The notes: generated from the sequence alone by a model not told the origin. Positions 1 to 8,126 are shown, counted from the first letter of the stretch. The stretch is DNA of 64,000 nt from Ornithinimicrobium tianjinense (GCF_014636495.1 NZ_BMEM01000001.1:651892-715891); one strand, 5' to 3'. Made by a program: numbers and translations.

Positions 1-24
1 CGCGCGCCTCGCGGCCACGTCGGT

Positions 25-888
25 ATGACGTTCACGCTCGACCGGGTGCTGCGCTCGGCCGCCGCGCAGCTGGGCGATGCGGGGGTGCCCAGCCCGGCGG
101 TCGACGCCGAGGTGCTCCTCGCGCACGTCCTGGGTGTCGACCTCCCGGACCTGCGCCGCTCCCGGCTGATGGGTGAGCTGCTGCCGGAGGGGGCGGACAC
201 GGCATACCAGGACCTGCTGGTGCGCCGCGCGACGCGCGTGCCGCTCCAGCACCTGACCGGCACCGCGTCCTTCGCCGGGCTCGACCTCCAGGTCGGGCCG
301 GGCGTCTTCGTGCCCCGGCCGGAGACCGAGCTGCTCGTCGAGCTGGCCGTCGCCGCGCTGGAGGACCTCGACGCCCCGACGGTCGTGGACCTGTGCACCG
401 GTTCGGGCGCCGTCGCCCTGGGCGTCGCGCGCCGGAGGCCCGACGCCCGGGTGGGTGCCGTGGAGCTCTCGCCCGACGCGCACCGGTATGCCGTGGCGAA
501 CGTCTCCCGCTCCGGCCTCGCCGTCGACCTGCGGCTGGGGCCGGCGCAGGAGGCGTTCGGGGACTGGCTGGGGCAGGTGGACGTGGTGACGAGCAACCCG
601 CCGTACATCCCGCCGGGCATGGTGCCGGTGGACGTGGAGGTGCGCGAGCACGACCCGGAGCTGGCGCTCTACGGCGGTGGCGAGGACGGGCTCGACGTGC
701 CACGCGAGGTCGCGGCCCGCGCCGCGGAGCTGCTGCGCCCGGGCGGCGTGCTGCTCATGGAGCATGCCGACGTGCAGGGCGTGACGCTGCCGGCGACGCT
801 CATGGCGGCCGGTTGCTGGGCGAGCGCGGATGACCATCGCGACCTGGCGGGCCTGCCCCGGGTGACGCGGGCCGTCCGCACCCGCTGA
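25..888 (+). CDS. prmC: Peptide chain release factor N5-glutamine methyltransferase
   Basis: PrmC (HemK) methylates the glutamine of the GGQ motif in release factors RF1 and RF2, using S-adenosylmethionine, in the cytoplasm. The 287-residue product has an N-terminal helical domain, an FVPRPETE motif (95-102), a SAM-binding glycine loop VDLCTGSGA (121-129) and the catalytic NPPY tetrapeptide (191-194), all diagnostic for the family. Length is normal. In Actinobacteria prmC typically lies between prfA and the tsaC-wecA-atp genes, and the genes to the right here fit that order; prfA would lie just outside the left edge. Two copies of the dispersed 9-mer GGTATGCCG (one inverted) lie inside the gene at 200 and 485. 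The ATG at 25 is the first in frame; sequence to the left is too short to judge its ribosome binding site. Confidence 0.96.
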   Translation: MTFTLDRVLRSAAAQLGDAGVPSPAVDAEVLLAHVLGVDLPDLRRSRLMGELLPEGADTAYQDLLVRRATRVPLQHLTGTASFAGLDLQVGPGVFVPRPETELLVELAVAALEDLDAPTVVDLCTGSGAVALGVARRRPDARVGAVELSPDAHRYAVANVSRSGLAVDLRLGPAQEAFGDWLGQVDVVTSNPPYIPPGMVPVDVEVREHDPELALYGGGEDGLDVPREVAARAAELLRPGGVLLMEHADVQGVTLPATLMAAGCWASADDHRDLAGLPRVTRAVRTR

Positions 889-900
889 GAGGGCCGCGCA

Positions 901-939
901 CGACGACGGCCCCCGTCCGTCAGGACGAGGGCCGCGTCG
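901..939. terminator. Stem-loop terminator between prmC and the convergent small gene
   Basis: A G+C-rich inverted repeat of about 17 pairs with one bulge (arms 901-918 and 923-939, loop GTCA) sits between the 3' ends of prmC (plus) and the 27-residue peptide gene (minus). Its position and symmetry suggest a bidirectional intrinsic terminator. No T-tract follows, which is common in high G+C Actinobacteria. Confidence 0.6.
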
Positions 940-956
940 TTGAGAGGGTTAGTGCA

Positions 957-1040
957 TCACAGCGCGTTCATCAGCCAGATCACCAGCACGATGATCAGCA
1001 GGATGCCAACGATCGTCCAGATCAGACCACTACCACGCAT
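957..1040 (-). CDS. 27-residue single-span membrane peptide
   Basis: A very short reading frame beginning MRGSGLIWTIVG and ending in a run of Ile, Leu, Val and Trp, then ASN-Ala-Leu and TGA. Nearly the whole peptide after residue 5 is hydrophobic and long enough for one transmembrane helix; the N-terminus is basic (Arg2), predicting an N-in orientation. A strong Shine-Dalgarno AGGAGA lies 7-8 bases upstream of the ATG (minus strand), which is the best evidence that it is translated. It converges on prmC across a shared terminator and is divergent from tsaC. Function is unknown. Similar tiny membrane peptides occur in Actinobacteria, but I cannot assign a family. Confidence 0.7.
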   Translation of the reverse strand: MRGSGLIWTIVGILLIIVLVIWLMNAL

Positions 1041-1242
1041 TGCGTCACTCTCCTTCTGTCGTCGAGGCGCAGGGAATGCGCCTCGTCCCACCGGCCACTC
1101 TTGACGAGCGGCCCGTGGCTCGCAACTCTAAATGCCACCTGTCACGCGGTGCAGCCAAACTCGCCGACGGTGCGAAGATGTGAGACTGGACCGCGGGGCC
1201 GCCTGCGGCACCCGCACGCGCTCGCCCCACCGAGAGGACCCC

Positions 1243-2097
1243 ATGGCTGGCTCGCCGCTCCAGGACCGCCTGCTCGACTGCACCGACCCCGAGCAGCGCG
1301 AGGCTGCGCTGGAGGCGGCCGCGGCCGCGGTACGCGCCGGCAAGGTCGTGGTCCTGCCCACCGACACGGTCTACGGGGTAGGTGCCGACGCCTTCGACGT
1401 CGTGGCGGTCGCCATGGTCCTGGCAGCCAAGCACCGCGGCCGGGAGATGCCGCCGCCGGTGCTCGTGCCCAACCCGCGGACGGTGGACGGCCTCGCGCTG
1501 GACGTGCCGATGTACGCCCGCATCCTCATGCGCCAGTTCTGGCCGGGCCCGCTCACGCTCGTCCTGCGCGCGCAGCCCTCGCTGCAGTGGGACCTGGGGG
1601 AGACCAACGGCACCGTGGCCCTGCGGATGCCCGACGACGAGGTCGCGCTCGCCCTGCTCGCCGAGGTCGGCCCGATGGCGGTGACGAGCGCCAACGTGAC
1701 CGGCCAGCCGGCCGCCCAGACCGGCCAGGAGGCGCTGGACCAGCTCGGCGGGGCGGTCGCCACCTACCTCGACGACGGTCCGCGCACCGGCGGTCTGCCG
1801 TCGACGATCCTCGACTGCACGGGGGAGGAGCCCGTCGTGCTGCGGCTCGGGGCGCTGTCGACGGAGGAGATCCGTGGCGTGCTCGGCACGACCCGACTCC
1901 TCGACGAGCCGCCCTCGTCGGCCGAGGAGGAGGAGCCCGTGACGGGTGCGGAGGAGTCCGCGACGGCCGAGGAGGGGTCCGCGACGGCCGAGCAGGCGGC
2001 CGAGAGCTACGCCCCGGCCGCGGAGCCCGCCCCCGGCGGCCTGCTCCCCAGCGGGGTGGTGGTCCCCTCCGGGGCCGTCCACCTGCTGCACCCCTAG
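1243..2097 (+). CDS. tsaC: L-threonylcarbamoyladenylate synthase (Sua5/YrdC/YciO family)
   Basis: Makes threonylcarbamoyl-AMP from threonine, bicarbonate and ATP, the first step of the t6A37 modification of ANN-decoding tRNAs. The YrdC fold is evident: VVVLPTDTVYGVGADAF near the N-terminus, KHRGREMPPPVLV for substrate binding, the FWPGPLTLVL motif and MAVTSANVTGQPAA in the second half. ATG 1243 is chosen because GAGAGGA lies just upstream and the family begins close to this point; an in-frame upstream extension to 1132 has no family similarity. The catalytic domain ends near residue 215. It is followed by about 65 residues rich in Glu and Ala, then a hydrophobic tail, an extension not needed for the core fold. 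Its stop codon TAG is part of the likely -10 box of glyA. Confidence 0.93.
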   Translation: MAGSPLQDRLLDCTDPEQREAALEAAAAAVRAGKVVVLPTDTVYGVGADAFDVVAVAMVLAAKHRGREMPPPVLVPNPRTVDGLALDVPMYARILMRQFWPGPLTLVLRAQPSLQWDLGETNGTVALRMPDDEVALALLAEVGPMAVTSANVTGQPAAQTGQEALDQLGGAVATYLDDGPRTGGLPSTILDCTGEEPVVLRLGALSTEEIRGVLGTTRLLDEPPSSAEEEEPVTGAEESATAEEGSATAEQAAESYAPAAEPAPGGLLPSGVVVPSGAVHLLHP

Positions 2098-2107
2098 AGT
2101 GTGCGCA
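2095..2107 (+). promoter_or_regulatory. Probable leaderless promoter of glyA
   Basis: A TAGAGT -10 hexamer (2095-2100) is followed by six bases and then ATG at 2107, which puts the expected transcription start on or next to the A of the start codon. The hexamer overlaps the tsaC stop codon. No Shine-Dalgarno sequence precedes the ATG. A convincing -35 was not seen. Confidence 0.55.
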
Positions 2108-3405
2108 TGACTGCAGTGACGCCCGACACCTACTACGGCCCCGACTTCGGAGCGCTCCTCGAGCAGGACCCCGAGATCGCCGGCCTCCTCGTCTCCGAGC
2201 TCGACCGCCAGCGCAGCGGGCTGCAGCTCATCGCGAGCGAGAACCAGACCAGTCCCGCGGTGCTCGCGGCCCTGGGCTCGACCCTGTCGAACAAGTACGC
2301 CGAGGGTTACCCGCACGCCCGCTACTACGGCGGCTGCGCGGAGGTCGACAAGGTCGAGGACCTGGCGATCGCCCGCGCCAAGGCCCTGTTCGGCGCCGAG
2401 CACGCCAACGTCCAGCCGCACTCCGGCGCCAGCGCCAACCTCGCCGTCTACGGCGCGTTCGCCGCGCCGGGCGACACCGTGCTGGCGATGTCGCTGGACC
2501 ACGGCGGCCACCTGACGCACGGCTTCAAGGTGAGCTTCTCCGGCAAGTGGTTCAACGCCGTCCACTACGGCGTCTCGCAGGAGACCGAGGACATCGACTA
2601 CGACCAGGTCGAGAAGCTCGCCAAGGAGCACCGCCCGAAGATCATCCTGGCCGGCGGCTCCGCGATCCCGCGCCTCATCGACTTCGAGCGCTTCCGCGCC
2701 ATCGCCGACGAGGTCGGTGCGATCTTCTGGGTCGACGCGGCCCACTTCATCGGCCTGGTCGCCGGCAAGGTCATCCCGAGCCCGGTGCCGCATGCCGACG
2801 TCGTCTCCTTCACCACCCACAAGGTGCTGCGCGGCCCGCGCGGCGGCGCGATCGTCTGCAAGGAGGAGCACGCCAAGAAGATCGACCGCGCGGTGTTCCC
2901 GATGATGCAGGGCGGTCCGCTCATGCACGGCGTCGCCGGCAAGGCCGTCAACTTCGCCGAGTGCGCCACCCCGGCCTACCAGGCCTACGCCCAGGGCGTC
3001 CTGGACAACGCGCGGGTCCTCGCCGACACCCTCGGTGAGCTGGGCATCCGCCCCATCACCGGCGGCACCGACACCCACCTGTCGCTGCACGACCTGCGCG
3101 GCGTGGGCGTCACCGGGGTGGACGCCGAGGCCCGTTGCGACGCGGCCGGCATCGTGCTCAACAAGAACGCCATCCCCTTCGACCCGGAGAAGCCCAACGT
3201 GGCCTCCGGCATCCGCGTCGGCAGCCCCTCGGTGACCACCCAGGGGATGGGCACCGAGGAGATGAGGACGGTCGCGCAGCTGATCCACAGGGCGGTCACC
3301 GAGGGCGACGCCGATCCCGAGCACGCGGTCACCCGCGAGGTCCGGGGTCAGGTCACCGAGCTCCTCACCAGCTTCCCCGCCTACCCCGAGCCCGCGGCGC
3401 GGTGA
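2107..3405 (+). CDS. glyA: Serine hydroxymethyltransferase
   Basis: PLP-dependent interconversion of serine plus tetrahydrofolate with glycine plus 5,10-methylene-THF, in the cytoplasm. The 432-residue product carries the family signatures LIASENQTS, NKYAEGYP-ARYYGGC, HSGASANLAVY, DHGGHLTHG and the PLP-lysine segment VVSFTTHKVLRGPRGG. The segment VDAAHFIGLVAG differs from the more usual VDMAHIAGLVA but keeps the Asp and His that contact PLP. ATG 2107 is preferred over GTG 2101 because the -10 box TAGAGT ends at 2100, so a leaderless transcript would start at 2107. A hairpin at 3411-3460 follows. Confidence 0.96.
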   Translation: MTAVTPDTYYGPDFGALLEQDPEIAGLLVSELDRQRSGLQLIASENQTSPAVLAALGSTLSNKYAEGYPHARYYGGCAEVDKVEDLAIARAKALFGAEHANVQPHSGASANLAVYGAFAAPGDTVLAMSLDHGGHLTHGFKVSFSGKWFNAVHYGVSQETEDIDYDQVEKLAKEHRPKIILAGGSAIPRLIDFERFRAIADEVGAIFWVDAAHFIGLVAGKVIPSPVPHADVVSFTTHKVLRGPRGGAIVCKEEHAKKIDRAVFPMMQGGPLMHGVAGKAVNFAECATPAYQAYAQGVLDNARVLADTLGELGIRPITGGTDTHLSLHDLRGVGVTGVDAEARCDAAGIVLNKNAIPFDPEKPNVASGIRVGSPSVTTQGMGTEEMRTVAQLIHRAVTEGDADPEHAVTREVRGQVTELLTSFPAYPEPAAR

Positions 3406-3410
3406 CCCCC

Positions 3411-3460
3411 TGACCTGGCGCGCGCCATACTCCCGGGCGGGTATGCCGCGCGCCAGGTGA
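3411..3460 (+). terminator. Hairpin after glyA that overlaps the wecA ribosome binding site
   Basis: Arms 3411-3430 and 3441-3460 pair over 20 positions with two mismatches, with a 10-base loop. The right arm contains a perfect GGTATGCCG copy (3440-3448) and ends in AGGTGA (3455-3460), the apparent Shine-Dalgarno of wecA, six bases before its ATG at 3467. The structure could therefore end glyA transcription, and in read-through transcripts could hide the wecA ribosome binding site. Confidence 0.65.
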
Positions 3461-3466
3461 TGTCTC

Positions 3467-4576
3467 ATGCGCGAGTTCCTCATGGTGCTGCTCACGGCGG
3501 CGGTCGTGACGTACCTGGCCACGCCCCTCGTGCGCCGGCTGGCGCTGCAGCTGGGGGCCATCACCGCGGTGCGCGACCGGGACGTGCACACCGTCCCGAT
3601 CCCGCGGCTCGGTGGCGTGGCGATGCTCATCGGCTTCGCGGCAGCCGTGGTCCTGGGGCGGATGCTGCCCTACCACGGTCAGCTCCTCGAGACCTCCCCG
3701 CAGCTGTACGGCGTGCTGATCGGCGCGGCGATCATCACGCTCATCGGTGCGCTCGACGACGTCCGTGAGCTGGACTGGCTGACCAAGCTGGCGGGGCAGG
3801 CGATCGCCGGCGGGGTGATGGCCTTCTTCGGGGTGCGGCTGCTCTCGCTCCCGATCGGCGGCGTGACCTACCTGCCGGAGCCGGTGATGGTGACGCTGAC
3901 GATCCTGGTCGTGGTGATCTCGACCAACGCGGTGAACTTCATCGACGGTCTCGACGGGCTGGCCGCGGGCGTCGTGCTGATCTCGGCCTCGGCCTTCTTC
4001 GGCTGGTGCTACCTCGTCAGCTCCACCTTCGACCCGCCCAACGTCTTCTCCATGGCGACCTTCATCAGCGCCGCCATCGTCGGGGTGTGCGCGGGCTTCC
4101 TGCCACACAACTTCCATCCGGCGCGGCTGTTCATGGGCGACGCCGGCGCCCTGCTGCTGGGTCTGCTGCTCGCGGCCGCCACCATCTCGATGACCGGCTC
4201 CGTGGACCCCAGCTCCTCGGTGGCGAACACCTCGGCGCTCACCGCGATCCTGCTGCCGGTCGCCATCCCGGTGGCCATCCTCGCCCTGCCCTTCCTCGAC
4301 ATCGTGCTGGCCGTCTTCCGGCGCACCCGGGCCGGCCAGCTGCCGTGGAAGCCGGACCGGGGCCACCTGCACCACCAGATGCTCGACATCGGCCACAGCC
4401 ACCGCCGCGCCGTCGTCCTGCTCTACCTGTGGTCCGGCCTGATCGCCGCGGGCACGGTGTCCTTCGCCTTCCTGCCGGCGTGGCTGTCGGCCGTGGGGAT
4501 CGTGGCGGTGCTCGGCGTGGCGATCCTGCTCACCCGGCCCTCCCGGACACAGACCCCTGACCAGGCACTTCGGTGA
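3467..4576 (+). CDS. wecA: Undecaprenyl/decaprenyl-phosphate GlcNAc-1-phosphate transferase (WecA/Rfe family)
   Basis: Polytopic membrane enzyme that transfers a GlcNAc-1-phosphate type sugar from UDP-sugar to a polyprenyl phosphate, starting synthesis of cell-wall glycopolymers (in mycobacteria, the arabinogalactan linker). About ten hydrophobic helices span the 369 residues. The catalytic signatures are ALDDVRELD (Asp97-Asp98), NFIDGLDGLAAG (157-168), ARLFMGDAGA and the C-terminal cytoplasmic GHLHHQ motif, which together separate WecA from MraY. It sits between glyA and the atp locus, as in other Actinobacteria. The ATG at 3467 has AGGTGA six bases upstream, inside a hairpin arm. Confidence 0.94.
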   Translation: MREFLMVLLTAAVVTYLATPLVRRLALQLGAITAVRDRDVHTVPIPRLGGVAMLIGFAAAVVLGRMLPYHGQLLETSPQLYGVLIGAAIITLIGALDDVRELDWLTKLAGQAIAGGVMAFFGVRLLSLPIGGVTYLPEPVMVTLTILVVVISTNAVNFIDGLDGLAAGVVLISASAFFGWCYLVSSTFDPPNVFSMATFISAAIVGVCAGFLPHNFHPARLFMGDAGALLLGLLLAAATISMTGSVDPSSSVANTSALTAILLPVAIPVAILALPFLDIVLAVFRRTRAGQLPWKPDRGHLHHQMLDIGHSHRRAVVLLYLWSGLIAAGTVSFAFLPAWLSAVGIVAVLGVAILLTRPSRTQTPDQALR

Positions 4577-4584
4577 ACAGGCGA

Positions 4585-4606
4585 TCTTGTGATAACTTTC
4601 ACAAGA
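4585..4606 (+). promoter_or_regulatory. CRP/GlxR-type operator upstream of the ATP synthase operon
   Basis: The sequence TGTGATAACTTTCACA (4588-4603) is an exact TGTGA-N6-TCACA palindrome, extended to 8 paired bases on each side (4585-4606). This is the consensus of CRP-family cAMP-binding regulators, including GlxR of corynebacteria. It lies about 40 bp before the first gene of the atp locus, and the surrounding A+T content is unusually high for this window. Binding is inferred from the match only. Confidence 0.72.
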
Positions 4607-4641
4607 CCCCGCCGCCACCCGACTGACGGAGCCTTCCCCTG

Positions 4642-5079
4642 ATGACCGCATCCGCACCGACGCGAGCCGAGCGCACGCCGCTGCGGTCGATGCTGGTCGG
4701 GGGACTAGTCCCCACCCTCCCGCTCCTCGTCGTGGTGCCGCTGCTGGCCTGGGCGGCTGCCGGTGAGTGGGCGGGCGTGTCGGCCGCCCTCGGCGCGGTG
4801 ATCTCCCTGGTCGTCTTCGTCCTCGGCGTCGTCGGGATCCGCGGCGTGCTCGCCGGTCCCACCGCGACGACCATGGCCGGGGCCTTCGCGGTCTTCGTGG
4901 TGCAGATGGGCGTGCTCGCCGCCGTGATCTGGTCCCTGGGCCAGACCACCTGGCTCGAGGTCGTGCCGCTCGTGATCGCTTTCGTGCTCGTCGGTCTGGT
5001 GTTCCAGGCCGGTCTGGTCGTGGGCTACCTGCGCTCGCGCAGCACCCTCGACGTCCAGCTGCCCGGGTCGGCCGCATGA
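4642..5079 (+). CDS. AtpI-like four-helix membrane protein of the ATP synthase locus
   Basis: A 145-residue protein with four predicted transmembrane segments (about residues 18-40, 45-68, 77-98 and 103-125) and short charged ends. Position just before atpB and the size match the actinobacterial proteins annotated as ATP synthase protein I or conserved membrane protein upstream of atpB. Such proteins are thought to help assemble the c-ring or supply Mg2+, but function is not shown here. Start ATG 4642 follows the CRP-type site. The stop overlaps the next gene's ATG (ATGA), indicating coupling. Assignment to the AtpI family is by context and topology, not by a strong motif. Confidence 0.75.
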   Translation: MTASAPTRAERTPLRSMLVGGLVPTLPLLVVVPLLAWAAAGEWAGVSAALGAVISLVVFVLGVVGIRGVLAGPTATTMAGAFAVFVVQMGVLAAVIWSLGQTTWLEVVPLVIAFVLVGLVFQAGLVVGYLRSRSTLDVQLPGSAA

Positions 5080-5291
5080 GCTACCCCGAGCCCGAGGTCG
5101 AGGGCATGGCCCGGCAGACCGACGCCGCCAACGCGGTGCTCGGCTACCTGCTCGCCGGCCCGCTCGGCTTCGGTGCCCTGGGTCTGCTCGGTGACTACCT
5201 GCTCGGCACCTGGTTCTTGCTGCCGGTCGGCGTCGTGGCGGGGATGGTCCTGTCCATGTACGTCATCTGGCTCAGGTACGGTAAGACATGA
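5076..5291 (+). CDS. AtpZ/AtpI-like two-helix protein
   Basis: A 71-residue protein with two hydrophobic helices separated by a short turn (GLLGDYLLGTW), ending in a basic RYGK tail. The GPLGFGALGLLGD-LLGT-W pattern is typical of the AtpZ/putative F0F1-ATPase subunit family (two helices with a conserved GxxxGxxxD region). It begins inside the stop codon of the preceding gene (ATGA overlap at 5076) and is followed by atpB after about 90 bases. It probably acts with the preceding gene in ATP synthase assembly. Confidence 0.78.
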   Translation: MSYPEPEVEGMARQTDAANAVLGYLLAGPLGFGALGLLGDYLLGTWFLLPVGVVAGMVLSMYVIWLRYGKT

Positions 5292-5379
5292 CGACGGTGT
5301 CCCGATCGGACCGTGCCAGGTCCCTGCGTGCCATCGAGCGCGCCCAGACATCCGTAAGCAACCCTGTGGAGGAGAACGC

Positions 5380-6201
5380 GTGAGTGCGACCATGGCGGCC
5401 GTAGGCCTCGTCCTGCCGATGGCCGAGGAGGGCGAGAGCCACTTCCCGCCCACCCCGGGCGACTTCTGGCAGCCGATGTTCGCCATCCCGGGCACCGACT
5501 ACTACTTCACGCGCCCGATGGCGCTGCTCGCCATCGCGACCGTGACGCTGATGGTCTGGCTCTGGCTGACCACCCGCCAGGCAGCCGTCGTGCCGAGCAA
5601 GGGCCAGTGGCTCACCGAGCAGGTCTACAACTTCGCGCGCAACGGCATCGCCCGCGACATGATCGGCAGCCGCGACTTCATGCGCTTCGTGCCGTTCCTG
5701 TTCGCGATGTTCACGTTCATCCTGCTGAACAACCTCTTCGGCATCATCCCGCCGTTCCAGAACCCGACGATGGCGCGCATCGGTTTCCCCATCGGCCTGA
5801 CGGCGATCGTCTACGTCGTCTACCACTGGGTCGGCATCAAGCACAAGGGCGGACTTGGCGCCTACCTCGGCTCGCTGCTGCCCAGCGGGCTGCCGGGCTG
5901 GATCAAGCCGTTCATCCTCTTCCTCGAGCTGATCACCTTCTTCATCACCCGGCCGCTCACGCTCGCGCTGCGACTCTTCGGCAACATGTTCGCCGGCCAC
6001 ATGCTCCTCGTCGTCTTCATCGTCGGCGGCTGGTACATGTTCAAGACCTTCGAGCCCGGCCTGATGGCGGTGGCGATCCCCGCCTGGGTCCTCGGCGGCG
6101 CGCTGACCGTGTTCGAGGGGCTGATCCAGTTCCTGCAGGCCTACGTCTTCACGCTGCTCGCGGCCTCCTACATCGGGGGCGCGCTCGCCGACGAGCACTG
6201 A
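5380..6201 (+). CDS. atpB: F1Fo ATP synthase subunit a
   Basis: Membrane stator subunit that forms the two proton half-channels facing the c-ring. The 273-residue protein has five to six transmembrane helices and the hallmark LALRLFGNMFAGHMLL segment, with the essential arginine at residue 198. GTG 5380 is chosen: GGAGGA lies 7 bases upstream and no family similarity exists before it, although the frame stays open to 5173. The N-terminus is amphipathic, then FPPTPGDFWQP, common in actinobacterial subunit a. It is the first core gene of the atpBEFHAGD run. Confidence 0.97.
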   Translation: MSATMAAVGLVLPMAEEGESHFPPTPGDFWQPMFAIPGTDYYFTRPMALLAIATVTLMVWLWLTTRQAAVVPSKGQWLTEQVYNFARNGIARDMIGSRDFMRFVPFLFAMFTFILLNNLFGIIPPFQNPTMARIGFPIGLTAIVYVVYHWVGIKHKGGLGAYLGSLLPSGLPGWIKPFILFLELITFFITRPLTLALRLFGNMFAGHMLLVVFIVGGWYMFKTFEPGLMAVAIPAWVLGGALTVFEGLIQFLQAYVFTLLAASYIGGALADEH

Positions 6202-6308
6202 GCACGGGCGTGTCGAGCACCGACCTCCTGACCGACAACTGAATAACGCAGTACAGCTCCGACGCCCGTCCGGTGGGCGTCGGGACCACACACAGAAAGA
6301 GATTCGAC

Positions 6309-6524
6309 GTGACTGGTGACATCACCCTCCTCGGCTACGGCCTGTCCACCATCGGCCCGGCCATCGCCGTGGGTCTGATCTTCGCCGCCTACATCAACGG
6401 TGTCGCGCGTCAGCCCGAGGCCCAGGGCAAGCTGCAGCCGATCGCCATCCTCGGCTTCGCGCTGGCGGAGGCCCTGGCCATCTTCGGTCTGGTCCTCTTC
6501 TTCATCGCGTTCTTCGTCGGCTGA
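6309..6524 (+). CDS. atpE: F1Fo ATP synthase subunit c
   Basis: A 71-residue proteolipid hairpin that assembles into the rotating c-ring. Two hydrophobic helices flank the polar loop [12 protein letters not shown] (30-41, with the conserved RQPE). The proton-carrying carboxylate is Glu54 in [15 protein letters not shown] 6309 is chosen, with AAAGAGA upstream; the frame is open to 6273 but the extra residues are not part of the family. It lies 107 bp after atpB and 91 bp before atpF. Confidence 0.97.
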   Translation: MTGDITLLGYGLSTIGPAIAVGLIFAAYINGVARQPEAQGKLQPIAILGFALAEALAIFGLVLFFIAFFVG

Positions 6525-6615
6525 CGACGAACCTGTCTGTCCCAGACCCGTCCGACAGCCCCACGGCAGCCGCTGCTGCTGAGGCTGGAAGACCCCTACA
6601 CGTGAGGAGCCGCTC

Positions 6616-7224
6616 GTGGAGTTGACCACGATCGCGTCGGGCGTCCTGATGGCGTCCGAGGAGGCCGAGCCCATGGGCGCCGGGGAGCACGCCATCCCGA
6701 TCCTGCCCTACATGCCGGAGCTCATCTTCGGCCTGATCATGTTCGGCATCTTCTACTGGTTCGTGGCCACCAAGGTGGTCCCGAACCTCGAGAAGGCCTA
6801 CGCCGAGCGCACGGCCGCGATCGAGGGCGGCATGCAGGCTGCGGAGCAGGCCCAGGCCGAGGCCGCCGCCGCGAAGAAGCAGTACGAGGACCAGCTCGCC
6901 GACGCGCGCGCCGAGGCTGCCCGCATCCGCGAGCACGCCAAGGAGCAGGGCGCCCAGATCGTCGCCGAGATGCGCGGTCAGGCCCAGGCCGAGGCTGCCC
7001 GGATCAGCGAGACCGCGGGCAAGCAGATCGAGGCCGAGCGTCAGCAGGCGATGGTCCAGCTGCGCGGTGAGGTCGGTCAGATCTCGACCGACCTGGCGAG
7101 CAAGATCGTGGGCGAGTCGCTCCACGACGAGGCTCGTCAGCGCGGGATCGTCGACCGGTTCCTGGCCGACCTGGAGGCGGGCTCGATCCAGCCGGAGAAG
7201 CTCGGCACGGGCGAGGGCCGCTGA
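6616..7224 (+). CDS. atpF: F1Fo ATP synthase subunit b
   Basis: Peripheral stalk subunit of 202 residues. After about 30 N-terminal residues comes one membrane helix (MPELIFGLIMFGIFYWFVA), then a long Ala/Glu/Lys/Gln-rich coiled coil (about 65-165) that reaches F1, and a conserved delta-binding C-terminal part. Start is GTG 6616 with a GAGGAG-type site upstream. The stop codon TGA shares its A with the ATG of atpH (7224), so translation is probably coupled. Confidence 0.96.
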   Translation: MELTTIASGVLMASEEAEPMGAGEHAIPILPYMPELIFGLIMFGIFYWFVATKVVPNLEKAYAERTAAIEGGMQAAEQAQAEAAAAKKQYEDQLADARAEAARIREHAKEQGAQIVAEMRGQAQAEAARISETAGKQIEAERQQAMVQLRGEVGQISTDLASKIVGESLHDEARQRGIVDRFLADLEAGSIQPEKLGTGEGR

Positions 7225-8045
7225 TGGACAGCACGTTCCGTCGCGCCTACCAGGAGGCCGAGGCCGCCCTGGGCGAGGTGCTCGCGCACGAGGGCGGGAG
7301 CGTCGACGCCGCGCGGCTGGCCGACGAGGTCTGGTCCGTCGCGCACGTCGTTGACGCCAACCCGACCCTGCGCCGGAACCTGGCGGACCCCTCCCGGGAG
7401 GGTGCCGACAAGGCCGCGCTGGCCGAGCGCCTGCTCAACGGCAAGGTCGGCGTCGGCGCCGTGCACGTCGTCAAGGCCGTCGTGGCGCAGCGCTGGAAGG
7501 AGCAGGGCGACCTGGTCTCCGCGCTGGAGCGCCTCGGGGTCGAGGCCGTGCTGACCCACGCCCAGCGCAACAACCGCCTCGGTCAGGTCGAGGACGAGCT
7601 GTTCCGGTTCACCCGCATCGTCGAGTCCACGCCGGACCTCCAGGCCGCCCTGAGCGACCGTCGGGCCCGGCCGCAGGCCCGCGCGGCGCTCGTGGACCGG
7701 CTGCTGTCGGTCAAGACCGCACCCGAGACCGTGCGCCTGGCCACCCAGGCCGTCGCCGGCACCCGTGGGCGGCGCTTCGACCGGGCCCTGGCCGCCTACC
7801 TCGAGCAGGCCGCCGCCCGGCAGAACGCCGTCACGGCCACCGTGACCACCGCGGTGCCGCTGTCCGGCGAGCAGCTGGACCGTCTGGTCGGCGTCCTGAG
7901 CCGCCAGTACGGCCGCCAGGTGCACGCCAACGTCGTCATCGACGAGGACGTCGTCGGTGGCATCAAGGTCGAGATCGGCGAAGAGGTCCTGGACGGCACC
8001 GTGAGCACCCGCCTGTCCACGGCCCGCCGTCTGATGACCACCTGA
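7224..8045 (+). CDS. atpH: F1Fo ATP synthase subunit delta
   Basis: 273 residues, similar to other actinobacterial delta subunits, which are longer than the E. coli protein (about 180). The C-terminal half holds the family signature NVVIDEDVVGGIKVEIGEEVLDGTV-TRL. The subunit joins the b stalk to the top of the alpha3beta3 head. Overlaps atpF by one base and is followed after 81 bp by atpA. Confidence 0.95.
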   Translation: MDSTFRRAYQEAEAALGEVLAHEGGSVDAARLADEVWSVAHVVDANPTLRRNLADPSREGADKAALAERLLNGKVGVGAVHVVKAVVAQRWKEQGDLVSALERLGVEAVLTHAQRNNRLGQVEDELFRFTRIVESTPDLQAALSDRRARPQARAALVDRLLSVKTAPETVRLATQAVAGTRGRRFDRALAAYLEQAAARQNAVTATVTTAVPLSGEQLDRLVGVLSRQYGRQVHANVVIDEDVVGGIKVEIGEEVLDGTVSTRLSTARRLMTT

Positions 8046-8126
8046 GCACTGCCACCGCACACCCCCCCAGCACCACGAGCACGGGCCGGCGACCAGATCA
8101 CCGGGCCGACGACGAGGAGAAGAGAC

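Noticed and set aside
1045..3630. 861-codon minus-strand open frame opposite tsaC and glyA
   Set aside because: Antisense shadow with biased composition; both plus-strand genes are certain.
4700..4713. 14-bp perfect palindrome GGGGACTAGTCCCC in the AtpI-like gene
   Set aside because: Inside coding sequence and not repeated in the window; a palindrome of this length can occur by chance.
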